Shown here: piece after piece, positions 22,590-35,478 of the stretch
How positions within the stretch are numbered: position 1 is the first letter of the stretch
Layout: every line of letters begins with the position of its first letter
Assembly: GCA_022749755.1 (NCBI GenBank)
Contig: CM040451.1
Coordinates: forward strand, 3,982,871 to 4,046,870
Source of the DNA: Azadirachta indica
Taxonomy: Eukaryota > Streptophyta > Magnoliopsida > Sapindales > Meliaceae
DNA: 64,000 nt
Direction: 5' to 3'
Notes under the pieces: generated by a model
Seen by the model: the letters and a program-made list of their open reading frames with translations, nothing else
The model's database searches: none
What the model was told of the DNA's origin: nothing
Made by a program: the position numbers and the translations under genes

Positions 22590-23020
22590 TAACGAATCTT
22601 TTTATTAAGTCTGTAACCAATGCCTATAAGTCAGCCATCAAGGGTATCAGGGTAAATACTCTTCAAAAAAATCATTTTTAACAAAGATGGGGCTAATAGT
22701 GAAGGGTAAAAAGTTTTTCTAAGAACTCAGGGGGACTTAGGTAATTAGCCAAAAACATAAAGGGATAATGAGCATTTTCCCTATTTTTGCCTATTTTTCC
22801 TATTTTTCCTAGTAGCAGATAATAGTATCGGGTGTCTCGATGCTATCTTAAGTTTGACATCTGTCGGTTTTATGTACATCCTAGTCGTTCGATGATTGGA
22901 CCCCTTTTTTACCCTCCAAAATCTAATTTCTTTTATGGGATGGATATTACATAACAGCCCACTATATTTTGTAAAATAATAAACAATTATATAATTTTTC
23001 ATTTATGATAAATAGATTCC
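22590..23020. repeat. MULE-type terminus plus flank, duplicated near 62.5 kb
   Basis: This stretch aligns in direct orientation with about 62465-62828. It includes the right terminal repeat of the MULE at 58601-62616 (ending GCATTTTCCC here) and about 210 bp beyond it (GCTATCTTAAG, then GTCGTTCGATG). The matching left terminus is not found nearby. Confidence 0.6.
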
Positions 23021-25103
23021 ATTTACTTAGAGATGGCAGTGGACTAGGATGGCCAGGTCTCCAATCCCTAGGTTTATCCCAATTTGCCTTGCAAGAAGCC
23101 CGTACCCATCTCATTCCTATTTTTCCCAAAATATGGACGACTCACGTATGGGTCATTTCAAATAATAAATTTCAAGCTCAGTCCATTATTTTAAGTCCTT
23201 TAATTCTTCTTTTAAGAACACAATAAAATTATGAAGATTATAATTAAATTCAGAAAGTCAAAAAAGAAAATTTATATAAAGTATATTGTGTTTTGTAATT
23301 TTTTTGGTCTTTATTAATCTTATATTACTATATTAAAAGAAATTAATTCATTAATATAAATTGATTATTTTGTTTGACATCAATTGATTATTTTTATTTT
23401 ATCAAAACTCATTATTCTAAATCTAATTATTAAATGTTATTTAAGTTATTTACATTATTTAAATTTGATATATATTCAAATCCAATCCAATTATTAAAAG
23501 TTGTTTAAATCTGTTTTCCAAGTCCAATAACTTTTAATAATTTATATAAATTATAAGAAAATATTAAATTATTAAAAGCTATTTAATTCATTAAAATATT
23601 TAAATAAAATTGTCTAACTAAGAATACATATTTAATTATTTATACATAATTATAGTTACTAAATCTTAATTATTTTAAATTATAAAATTATTTTTTATAT
23701 ATATTAAATGTTGAATTCTGCAGTATGATAATTGAAGAGTATAGTGCTCAAAATTTCAAGTATCATAAAAATAATACCAAAAGTTACTAAAATTATAAAA
23801 ATCAAAAAATATAACAATTATCAAGTGATTTATATTTACAAAAATTATTCTCAACTACAATGGATAGAAAATGATTGTAAGAAGCAGTGTTTAGTTATAA
23901 TGTGCGTGTGTATACTTAAGAATTTAGGATTTTAAAATATATATAATTGAATGTTATAATAATTTACCAAAATTAATCTTAAGATAAATATTGAAATTTA
24001 TTAACATGAATACAAATTTAAAGTATTTAATAAAGATTAATTTTTAAAGTTAACACTATCAAGGATAACAAAGTAGTTTAACATGTACTTGTAAAATAAA
24101 AATATATATTTAAAGGTAAATTTGTAATTATACTAATTTTGTTAAAAAAATAAATTGCTTTTCTTTTTTTTTTTAATTTTTTCGTCTCTCTCATGCTCGC
24201 TCGATTTCTGCTTTTGTTTCCTAAGTTTTTCAAATCTGCGAAGCTTTTTTCTGGTAGTGGTGGCAAGGCAAAGCAGCGTTAGCCCGCAAATGGAGTTGAG
24301 ACGAGACAGCGAACATGACTCACAATTTTTTTTCCTCTTGTTTTTTATTTATCTCTTCTTTCCTTCTTCTCTCTAAACCTTCTTGATTGTTGGTTTAATT
24401 ATATGATTATGAATTTGTTGAAATGGAAAACCCTAATTTGTCTTTTGAGTGTTGTTGAAATTGAAACCTTGATTTAATTTTTTGTAATTAAATACCTTAA
24501 TTTAAATTTAGAAAACCTAATTTTGGGTAATTGAAGTGTAATTTGTTTTGAAAAGGGTTAAGGAATGGAAGCTGATCAAGGATTGCTGTTAAGGAATGGC
24601 AGTGAGTGGTATTGTGTTTTGATTAATGATAGTGCTAGAAATCTGAGAAAAAAAATTATTTATTTATTTATTTATTTTATTATTAGCAGGAAAAAAGGAA
24701 TTGAAAGATGAAGCTGTTAAGAAATTGCAGTGAAGTGGTGTTGTTTTGATTCAGTAATGAAAATTTGGGAAAAAATTAATGATATATTTGATTGTTAGTA
24801 AGGAAAAAGAAATTGAAAGTTAAATTGGATTGGTAGAGGCAAGGATTGTGATTCTATATGTAAGAAAATTTTGTGAAAAGTTTAAGAAAATTTGAAAATT
24901 AAATTGGAAAAACGATTTTTTTTTCTTCTTTTTTCTTCATTATTGTTCGTAATTATTGTTTTTCTTTTAAGTGAAAAATTGAATTTTAAGAGATTGGATG
25001 ATGATTATGATGTGTGATGTAGAGATTGTGATTTAGATGATAATGATGTGTTGGTCGAGATTAAGATGATGATGATTTGTTGTGTAGAGATTAGATGATG
25101 ATA
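23021..25103. other. Intergenic, no supported gene
   Basis: A/T-rich. A pyrimidine-rich stretch near 24150-24380 looks like a gene 5' region but has no recognisable coding exon. Two loosely repeated units of about 129 bp start near 24588 and 24717 (GTTAAGRAATKGCAGTGA). The start near 23030 (GATGGCAGTGG) recalls the GGGATRGCA element at 7336, without a resolved partner end. Confidence 0.45.
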
Positions 25104-25965
25104 GGAGAATTAACACATACCTTCCCTAAAGCCATGCAAGCCTGTTACATTGCTGATTGGTTTGGAGGTAATAGTGTAATGATGAAATTTATTAAAATAC
25201 ATTTGTCGATAAACAAGTCAAACAACTGAATGGCTATGATTGATTAAAGATACAAACATAAGAGAGAAAGCTTGGTGGAGTTAAAATTTATCAATTCAAA
25301 TCAGTTGAAGACAGTAAAACAAAGCTAAGCAAAGACTAGAACCTCAAAGTGAGCAACCAAATGAAGAACTACAAAACTCCTTACTAGGGTTTGTAATTCA
25401 CCAAAAATCCCACAAGAATCCAGCAAAAGGTTGCTTAATTATCTTATCTACAACAAAAATGGTTATGGGTTAGTTGCATTTCTGGCAAAGAAAAAGAAAG
25501 AAGAGAGTTGAATTGGTAAAAATGACCAACTAACGCCAAAGCAGCAATGGATTTGCAGACAGAGGAGATAGAGGAAGAGCTGCAATGACGGATTTGCAAA
25601 TGGGGAGACGAAGAGTGGTGGTTGCGGTAACCTTTGCAAAAAGGGGGAGAGAGGGACTACTAATTTGCAGATTAGCTTTAGGGTTAGGGTTTGAATTACT
25701 ATTAATCAAAATTTTAATTATTTTTTAATTTTTTAAACAAGTCGAATATTTTACTGACAATATCGGCCAAGTTATTATATAATATTAACATCTGTTTAAC
25801 ATTAGTTTTTGTCCGTATTTAAAATTGGACAATCAAAGGCAAATGTGTATTTTCCGTGTGAATAGACAGAGGTGGATGTCATTAGGGGTGGTAAATGTTT
25901 GAATCTCTAAACTATCTCTCTACATGTTAAAATTCGAAAACTTAGGGGAGGTATGTGTTAAATCC
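25104..25965. mobile_element. Non-autonomous TIR element (about 860 bp)
   Basis: The left end GAATTAACACATACCTTCCC and the right end (TTAGGGGAGGTATGTGTTAA on the plus strand) are inverted repeats of about 25 bp. GATGATGATA sits next to both ends and may be a target duplication, although it also looks like a simple repeat. No transposase is encoded. The GC-richer interior near 25560-25690 could be captured host sequence. Confidence 0.6.
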
Positions 25966-26287
25966 TTGATGATGATGATAATAATAAGTTAATATATCAT
26001 TTATTCATTTTATTTAATTAATTAATTTTTAAGTTTGTTATATATAAGATTAATTTTATCTTTTTAATACACTCCAAATGAGTTATTTTTGTCTTATGTA
26101 CACAAAATTTTAATTATATAAGGGCAAAAATGTTATTTTATTATTTTTTGTTCAAAATAGCGTTAATTTGCTATTAAAAAGGGCACCAAAATGATTTTTT
26201 AAAATTTTAAATTATTTGTAAAAATTATCAATAAATATGGGTATAAAAAAATAACCCCTTAATTTTTAATAAAAGAATATTTTTAAA

Positions 26288-26680
26288 TTTAAATGAAGAA
26301 TCTAGTAGAAAATTGTCATTAGTGGACATCCAAAACGGAACTAGATCATGCCAACCAGAGAGCGAGAGAAATAGATTCATGATGTATCCATCTACCCAAA
26401 GTCAAAGAGTTTATTAAGGGTGGCGATTCGGATAAACAAATTATATTTATATTAACACATATAGTATTTACTTATTATTGTGTGACATGAATATTATTCA
26501 TTTATTATATATAATAATTTTTTAAATTCAAACAAGAGCCGTTTATTAAAACACAATTATTAATTTAAATACGATTCGTTTAGCTATTTGTTTGAACACA
26601 ATTATTTTGTACTACAGCTCACTTTCTTGGTCTCTCTTGCACAACACTCCAACTCCAACATACCTTAACAAAAGAATTAC
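26288..26680. repeat. Repeat segment duplicated at 63224-63612
   Basis: It shares TAGTAGAAAATTGTCATTAG, the AACACAATTATT stretch and the GCTCACTTTCTT end with 63224-63612 in direct orientation. It is non-coding. Confidence 0.6.
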
Positions 26681-27590
26681 AAATTTAGCTGAAATCATCA
26701 TTTTTCAAAATACTGTCATGAATAAAAAGATGTTTAGGAATTTGGTCCAATTATATGATGTTGCTTATGAATTTATTCTTCTACGTATTACATTCAATAT
26801 TTATTCTATGATTTTAGCAAACAAATTATTGAAAAAAAAAAAAAAGATATATATGAATTTAGTTTCACAGCTATCCTCCATTAAAATTGTATGTGAATTT
26901 CATATAGTTAACAAAACAATAGACAATTTCATAGTGATAGCAAGTAATTTAAGTAATTTAACAAGTATTATTTTATCACAAGAAGAAGAAGACACAACAG
27001 CGGTAAAAGTAGGGCGAAAAAATACAAACGGCCGAGAGGAGAGGTTTGGGTGGCAGCGTAAAAACGTCGCAAAACAGAGAAGAGAAGTTTACGCAGTGGC
27101 CTGTGAAGTGAAAATTGAAAAATGTGTATTTTAGGAGTAGGGTTCTAACATTTATGAGTTATTAAGTCTCTAAAATATTAAAAAATAATGCATTTCGTCA
27201 AACATTAATTATATGTGATAATTAGATATTTATATTAGAGGATTGTTTGGTGGAGATAAATTTATTTTATATTTTTATTTTATTGAAATATAGTGATTTA
27301 GATAAGATCAATTATTTAAACACAATTATTTGTTTAATTAATCGTATTTTAAATGAATAAATGATTTGAGAATATCAAATACAAATATGATATGATTATT
27401 AATCAATCCCAATTAATATAATACAATTGTTAATCATTTAACACAAATACAACACGATTATTATTCATGTAATTTTTTTCAAATTTGAATCTATTTAATT
27501 TTATTGAATTTGTGTTGAATAATTATATCGTTTTCCTAATTGCCACTCCTATAATTACTGATAACAAACCTTTATGATGCCTACTTTTGC
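26681..27590. other. Intergenic, no supported gene
   Basis: A 180-codon open frame overlaps 26592-27134, but it begins at TTG, its first half lies in a repeat, and it is driven by A/T-rich codons. No domain is recognised. Confidence 0.5.
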
Positions 27591-27648
27591 ATTGTTAAAT
27601 GAAATGACATAAATTCTAATAATACTAATGGAATTACGTAGGATAAAG

Positions 27649-27920
27649 TTATAATTTACAAATTATTTGTTTATTGTTTCAATAAACAAATTGGTTGTTT
27701 TCTATTTCAATAACTTGAATCTTTTATGATTCATAATTAAATGAAATGACACCAATTGCAATAATATTGATGGAATAACGTGGGTTATAATTTACAAATT
27801 ATTTGTTTATTGTTTCAATAAACAAATTGGTTGTTTTCTATTTCAATAAATTGAATCTTTTATGATTCATAATTAAATGAAATGACACCAATTGCAATAA
27901 TATTGATGGAATAACGTGGG
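27649..27920. repeat. 136-bp tandem duplication with an internal perfect hairpin
   Basis: Copies 27649-27784 and 27785-27920 are almost identical (one clear difference, AACTTG versus AAATTG). A partial older copy precedes them at about 27593-27648. Each copy contains TTTGTTTATTG-TTT-CAATAAACAAA (27666-27690 in the first), a perfect 11-bp stem. Confidence 0.85.
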
Positions 27921-29681
27921 ATTAAGTTATATTAGCTTTTAGTTTGTTCTAATATCTTAAAAAAGGCTATGAGTTTATCTTTTCACTTAAAACATTTTAC
28001 ATTGCTTGAAAATTGCATTAATTGTAAATTACTAATCTCATATTTAATTCCTGTTTTCATATATTCATGATATAACAAAAGATTGCATAATTATTTTATT
28101 ATTTAGGCTCAAAGCATAATTAAGAAATAATGAATTCTCAATAAAAATATAATTAATTTAAAAGTCGATAATTAATTCAGTGAAAGCAAAAAAATAACAT
28201 GAACAATGACGTTAATAATCTATTTCTAAAATCATCATCACATTTTTTTATTTGAGAAAAATATAATTTGTTTTATTAAATAAAAATTCTTCCTTAAAAA
28301 TAATATTCAAAGGTATATTTATTTTTTTAAAATTAAGAAATCAAACAAAATTTTTATATAGGAGGTTATGGTCTTGTATATGATAGAGATTAACATTATA
28401 ATATGATTTTTGCTTGGGATTAAATTAAGAATTCACCGATAACCTTTTTCTTTTCTTATTACTTCCTAATATAATTTTTGGTTGTGACTAAATGCATACC
28501 TCATTTTTATAGGGGAAAGAGGATCGATTTTGGAGAAGGGTAGATTTTCTCCGCATAAGAGCACATTTGGGCATATTCGATGTATACGTTTTGAAATAAA
28601 TTTGTATATATAATTTATAATATTTAAAAAAAAGTATTATATAAAAAATCAGAATCAATATTATTATAGCATATTCTAAATATTTATGTTTAAATAGAAA
28701 TATATTTTATTTTCAAATATCTATGCGAATGATTGACCGACATGGATTGTTGGATGTTTCTTGAATTACAACAATTTAGAAAAAGGAAAAAAATATTAGA
28801 CGGAACAAATAATATTACAATAATATATTCATATTTCATGGTCAATTAGAGACAAGTTATTAAGGAGAGAAATCTCACGAGCTATAAATAAACATCTCAT
28901 GTATGTTGTAAAAGTAATTATGCAAATTCAACTAGAACGCTAACTTTTAATGTTAGTACTTTAAAAAAAATTAAAGGTTATTTTAAATATTTGATAAAAG
29001 TTTTTGAAAATCACTTTTGGACAAATGACTGAACCTAAAATAAGTTTTAATAAGTAGGGAAAGAATTGTTTTTTAAAATTTGACTTTGAAAAATAGTTTT
29101 GATATCAGAATATAATTCTAAATATATCTATCTCATTATAAATTATATGAGTCCAAAATTAAATATGAAATAATTATTTGAGTTCTAATTACAAATTACA
29201 AATTATTAAAATCTAAATAAGATTTTTTTCATTATTTTCTACTTATCATACTTTTGTTTATTGAGAATAAGAAAAATATTATATTTTTCTATAATTTTTT
29301 AAACAAAAAAAAAATTAAATTAAATTTTAATTAGCATTATATATTTTGATAATTTACATTACTATATCATTCTAATAATAAAAGTTACTAAATATATATA
29401 AACTGGCTTTAAAACTCACAATAGTTTGAAATAAAATTTATCAAACAATTAACTGTCTGATTATTTCTTCAATTCAACATACGAATATTATTATATAATC
29501 TATTACAATTTTAAACTAGCTTGAAATCAAAATTATTATACCAACTTTAAAAAATTTTATTAGTACATCACACTTATTATTTATTATTTTTAATATTATT
29601 TTATGTGCGCTTAGATATTCATTAATGAAATCTTCATATTTTCATTTTTCAATTTGGTTGCAAATCTATTGCAAAATCGAC

Positions 29682-30168
29682 TTTAGATAAAATATGTTTT
29701 AAATTCAAAAGAAATTTTCAACAAATTATATCTAAAAATGAAAAAGATTTACTAATATAGCAACAAATTGATTTATTAATTTTCTTACAAAACATACTTT
29801 TTGGTGTAACAACGATAAATATAGGGAAAAAATGATAAATGACCGATGAACCCTCGTTAGGAAATTAGTTGTCCGATGTGTAGCTTTCTTTGACTGTTTG
29901 TATTATTTTTTGGAATAAAATGACACACACTATTACAATAATAGAAATACTTTTTACTAATATATATAGTAATTGATAGTAAAATAACACTACAAATTGT
30001 TACACAAATTAACCACTTGACCTTCTGTATTTAATGAGATATTAACACATTAAACGAGCAAATTTGCGTAATATTTATTAAATATAACACCCATTACAAG
30101 ATTTAAGGGATGGTGACAAAAATGAAGCATTCCAAGAAAAAGATGGGATAAAGTTACATATGTTGGTT
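29682..30168. repeat. Near-identical direct repeat, copy 1
   Basis: It matches 35008-35478 almost base for base apart from a gap of about 16 bp (AATATAGGG... near 29819) and a few substitutions. This is far closer than the rest of the array, so the copying or conversion was recent. Confidence 0.85.
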
Positions 30169-31637
30169 AGATATGTTGGGTATTTGTGAATCCTACTCCT
30201 TCCATTAACTTTTTGTGGTTAATAAAAGTGATGCCAACTATTACAATAACACAATTACCCTTCATGGTTGATATTAAAACTATAACACTACAAATTGTTA
30301 AATTAACCACTATACCGTTTGTATTTGAAAGAGCAAATTTCTAGCATTCATTCAATGCAACAAATTCATCACAAGATTTAAAAGATAGTGAGGATAAATG
30401 CTTGAAAGAAATAGATGGAATAAAGTTATATAAGGCCGTTGGCAGTTTAGTTTAGTTTCTTTCAATATCTTAAATAAAATAACCCAATTTATTTTTCTAA
30501 TTAAAACATTATACATTGCTAATTGAAATTTGTATTGATTGTAAATTACTAAGCTTATTTTATGTTTAATTCATGTCATAACAATTGCCAACTAATTTCA
30601 TAATAAATTTATGTTTTCATATATTCATCACATAACAAAAGATTACATGATTATTTCATTATTTGGTCTCATGACAAAAATAAACCACCAACAATAATAT
30701 TATTAATTTCAACCTCAATAATCAACATAAACAACGGCCCTAATAATATATTCTTAGAATCATCATCACACATTTCGTTGAGATAAAAGCAATATGTTTT
30801 ATTAAAGTCAAAATTCTTTCTTAAAAGTAATTTTCAAAAAATTTTTTGGGATAAAATTGGGGGATCATTTATAAAAGATGTCATTGATCTTATATACAAT
30901 AGAATTAACATTCTAATATGATTTTTGATTGTCATTAATTAGACTAAGAATTCACTAATAACCTTCTTTTTTCTTATTCTAACGTTATATATAAGAAATT
31001 ATGTATTCTCTTAATCTCTTAATAGTATATGATAATTGCTTTTTTGTTCTTTTAAATAAATCTCTTAGCAATAGCCTAGTGATGAGATTAATGAATCATT
31101 AAAAAGAAACAAACGAAAAGAAGGCCTAAAAAAGGCCTTAACGTTTTCGTGATACAAGCTTGCAAGGCAGAAATCAAAATAAAAGAAAAAATTGCGATCA
31201 TAATCACAACAGTATAAAAACTGATTGATCAGAATAAAAAATAACCCAGAGTTGTTAACAAACCCAGCTAGCCATCCTGCAGAACCCAGCTAGTAGAAGC
31301 CTGCAGAAGATAGCAGAAAGCAAGTACGCCAACTTGCTTAATTGCAGCAGCAGCTAGCAACCTATCAAACACAGCAACACCAACAATCCAATAGCAATTC
31401 CAACACCAAAGGATAGACATAGTATTGTCTAATGAAATCAATATCCAGGGAAAGTGAGGTCCCTAAGTTTGCTAATCTGCCAGCGACCTGGTTTCCTTCT
31501 CTAAAAATGTGAGAGAAAAAGATAGTCATAAGTTTCATATGTTGGCAGCATCAGACCCAAAGATTACGAAGAGGTCAAAGGCAGTAAGAAAGTGAGATTT
31601 TGAACGCAGGAAAGAGCTGATAGAGAATCACTTTCAA

Positions 31638-32536
31638 TCAAAATACGGAACCAACCGTGAAAGTAAGCCAATTCAATTGCGTGAAGAATAGCACACACCT
31701 CTGCAAGGAGCTATTACGGAAGCCTAAAGGAGCAGCAAATGCACCACAAAAGTCATTCGATGAATCTCGGAATACTGCAGCAGCAACTGAGGGGCCTGGA
31801 TAACCTTTGGATAATCCGTCAGTGTTCACCTTAATCCAAGAGGGAAGAGGGGGAAGCCATAAAAAAGGGGTTATCTTCGGAGCTTTACAACAACTAGGAT
31901 GAACTCCAAGTGTTCCGAGTATGGCAAGATCAGAACGTGAGAAGACAAAACCTGGGCAGATAGAGCTGAGCAATTGCACCTGGCCACGACAAGAGGAGAT
32001 GATTTGATGTATGCTTGATCTTGAACCATAGATTGCCTCATTACGAACTTTCCATAGAGCATATAAGATGAAAGGCTTCCTAGAACCCAAAGATGAAAAA
32101 CCTGGGATGAAAAATGTTGTGAGATTATAAAGTGCCACAAGTCAGCAAGAGAATTCCAAGCCACAAGCTGACGGTTAAAATCCGAGAAACACCAGCTACA
32201 GATATTCATTGCAAAATAGCAAAGAGAAAACAGATGTAGTCCCGACCCTGAATCACATTTGCAAATAGGACATATAGAAGCTAGAACTATTCCCCTTCGT
32301 TGCAATATATCATCTGCAGGAAGACTATTATGCACAACATGCCAGAAAAGAAAGGAGAATTTGGGGGGGACATAGGGCTTCCGAACATAGCGAGCCCAAT
32401 CCACCTTATCCTTTTTTTGTCTAATAAATTCATAGCACTCCAAAAATGTTAAATCACCTGTTGAGGAAGTCTCCCAAATTAGTTCGTCACGAGTGCCAGA
32501 CGGAGGAAGTTCCATAGAACTTATTTCAGATGCCAA
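31638..32536 (-). pseudogene. LINE zf-RVT and RNase H relic
   Basis: The 32536-31871 frame shows PPKFSFLFWHVVHNSLPADD and CPICKCDSGSGLHLFSLC, the zf-RVT domain of plant LINEs. The overlapping 32138-31638 frame gives WIKVNTDGLSKGYPG and AAAVFRDSSNDFCGAF, the RNase H start, which breaks off before its remaining acidic motifs. A frameshift divides the two parts. Confidence 0.8.
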
Positions 32537-32799
32537 TTCAGGAAAGCGAGGGATAAAAGTGGTTTCGCATTGTTAATACTACAAGAGACTGAAGAAGCCA
32601 AATCAAGAAAGTCTGAAATAGAATTATCCAGCCACCTAACATGCCAAAACGAAATATGCTTAACATCTCCCACCAAGCAGCGAGAACCAACAGCCATGTA
32701 AGACATAACCGATTGAACACTAGAAAAAATGGATGACTTGAAATAACCATTAGGCTTGGCAATGCTATAAGTCTTGTAAGGAGTTCTAAAGAAAGTACC

Positions 32800-34000
32800 T
32801 CACATAGAACTTCGGTCGGAGGGATCCCAAAGAAACTTGAGCAAGGCAGCTTTATTAAGGGTGATTAAATTACGCAAGCCAAAACCTCCTTCAGATTTGG
32901 GCATAGAAACTGCTTCCCAAGCAATAGTGATTGATTTTCGCATAGGCACATTGCCAGACCAAATGAAATTACGGGCCGCACTAGACAAAAGTTTTAGTAA
33001 AGACACCGGCCACTTATACCCGAAAACTATGAATCAAAATCCCCTGGAAAATCAACTGCACCAGTTGTGCTCTACCAGCCATGGATAGAATTTTACCCTT
33101 CCATCCTGAGAGTTTTGAAACTGCGCGATCCGCCAGATTGTGTAGATGGGTTTCTTTTTGTTTCCCTTGAAAAATTGGAGACCCCGAGTAAACAAAAGGG
33201 GAAGAGCTTTCTTTTATACCCATTGCACTTTGAATCATTCTTGCACGATCATGAGAATGTTTTCCAAGAAAAAAAGAGGCTTTTATTCTTAATGATCTTT
33301 TGACCAGAGATTGTTTCGTAATGGGCTAGAAAAGCTGTAAGATTTTTTAAAGAATCATTATCTCCTCTGCAAAACAAAAAAACGTCATCTGCATATAAGA
33401 CATGGGTGAGAGGGTTGCAACCTCTTGGTTTAGAAAGGCTTTTAATTTTGCCTTCCAATAAGAGCTTATTCAAGCCCCTGCTTAGGTAGTCTACCGCTAT
33501 ACAGAACAGAATAGGAGAGAGAGGATCTCCTCGGCGGAACCACGGTTACAAGAAATGTATCCATGCGGAGTGCCATTAACAAGAATGGAAAGCTTAGATG
33601 AATTAAGGAGAGCACAAACCCATCTTATAAACTTTATTATTGAAGCCAAAACGAGATAGAAACTCCAGGAGAAAAGGCCAGCTCATAGTATCAAGAGCCT
33701 TAGCTATGTCCAGTTTAATTGTCACATTTCCACCAATGATTTTTCTATTGAGAAGATGAAAGTTATTAGAATCTAGGGCGATAGCATCAGCAATGTTTGT
33801 TCCTCTGATAAAAGCATGTTGCTGAGGTGATATGATTTTGTTCGTTATACCTTTCAAACAATCGGCTATTATTTTAGGTATAACTTTGAAAATGAAATTA
33901 GCTAAGGCAATGGGTCTAAAATCAGTGATAGAATCAGCCTCTGGAACCTTGGGAATAAGAGTGATCAAGTTCGAATTGAGAGTGGGACGCAGCCAAGAAA
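32800..34000 (-). pseudogene. LINE reverse transcriptase relic
   Basis: Segments run NLITLIPKVPEADSITDFRP, PQQHAFIRG and VTIKLDIAKALDTMSW (33968-33603), then HVLYADDVFLFCRGD (33473-33249, catalytic YADD intact), GSPIFQGKQKETHL (33238-33014) and FIWSGN...WEAVSMPKSEGGFGLRNL (33006-32800). Frameshifts separate the blocks and part of the central palm is missing near 33480-33600. Confidence 0.85.
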
Positions 34001-35007
34001 ATAACTAAGCTTTTTTATAATCTTTCTCCTAAATATTTTTTTCTTATTTTGTAACATATTTTTTACAATTGACCAATGGGATGAAATTTCTCATCTGAAG
34101 GGATATAATTAATATAAGATAATAATAATATAGTTTGGTCAAATAAATTATATCTATGGTTGTACCATCATAATCATGGCCAAATTTCTAGTAACATGTA
34201 ACATTTAATTAACTTATAACTTGATCATAATGTTTGTTGTTGTTATTCGTATATCACTTTTAAATTTATTTCCATTAATTTATTAATTAAGATTATTACT
34301 TTATCTTTTCAATTGAAACATTTTACATTGAAAATTGCATTGATTGTAAATTATTAAACATAATTTTATACATACGTTAGTGTTCATGTCATAGTAAATG
34401 ATAAGTAATCTCATGTTTTAATTCATGTTTTCATAATGTCACCTATGTTGCCCATAATATGGGGAAGTATCGACATAATTTGAATTGAAAGAAAAAATTT
34501 CAAACTCTCTTTCAAAATTATATTCATAACATAACAAAAAGATTGCATAATTATTTTATTATTTAATCTCATGACATAATTAAAAAATAATAAATTTTTA
34601 ATAAAAATATTAGGGATGGACAAATTTCAGTCTTGATCAAATTTTTTCAAAATTTAACCGGAACAAGAAATTTCAAATTTTTCATTTTTAAGACCAAACT
34701 GAATTACATATAAAAGAAATACCAGACCGAACTTAACCAAGTATATAGATTAACTAAAAATGAATTGGACTGACCGGTTTGATTTTCAGTTCTATTCAAT
34801 TTTTATCTTAAATTGTAATTCTTTAAAAAAATTTTAGAATTTTTTTAAGTATAAGAACCACATTGTTTATTAAGCTTACAAAAAAAAGCGTCATTTTCTC
34901 CAAAAAATTAAAATAATAAAATTTAGTCTGATTTGGATTTTTTGAGGCGAAATCAAAATCGAACAAAAAATTTTAAATTTTTAAGTTTAAAAACTAAAAT
35001 TTATTAA

Positions 35008-35478
35008 TTTTAGATAAAATATGTTTTAAATTCAAAAGAAATTTTCAACAAATTATATTTAAAAATGAAAAAGACTTACTAATATAGCAACAAATTGATT
35101 TATTAATTTTCTAGCAAAACATATTTTTTAGTGTAACAACGATGATAAATGACAGATGAACCCTCGTTTGGAAATTAGTTGTCCGATGTGCAGCTTTCTT
35201 TAACTGTTTGTATTATTTTTTGGAATAAAATGACACACACTATTACAATAATACAAATACTTTTTACTAATATATATAGTAATTGATAGTAAAATAACAC
35301 TACAAATTGTTACACAAATTAACCACTTGACCTTCTGTATTTAATGAGATATTAACACATTAAACGAGCAAATTCGCGTAATATTTATTAAATATAACAC
35401 CCATTACAAGATTCAAGGGATGGTGACAAAAATGAAGCATTCCAAGAAAAAGATGGGATAAAGTTACATATGTTGGTC
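35008..35478. repeat. Near-identical direct repeat, copy 2
   Basis: Partner of 29682-30168. Beyond 35478 it resumes homology with about 30435 onward (CAGTTTAGTTTA, then AAATAAAATAACCCAATTTA), so it lacks about 270 bp present in the first copy. Confidence 0.8.

Larger units (their letters stand above)
31090..34012 (-). mobile_element. LINE (L1-like) retrotransposon, 5'-truncated
   Basis: On the minus strand it contains reverse transcriptase, a zinc-knuckle zf-RVT domain and RNase H, the order of plant L1-type LINEs. The endonuclease and ORF1 are missing: the copy starts at about 34012 with WLRPTLNSNLITLIPKV. 5' truncation is usual for LINE insertion. A clear A-tail or target duplication was not found, and the 3' edge at about 31090 is approximate. 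Frames are broken many times. Confidence 0.8.

Noticed and set aside
26592..27134. 180-codon open frame, the longest in this part
   Set aside because: It starts at TTG, overlaps a dispersed repeat, is rich in Asn, Ile and Lys codons from A/T content, and shows no domain.
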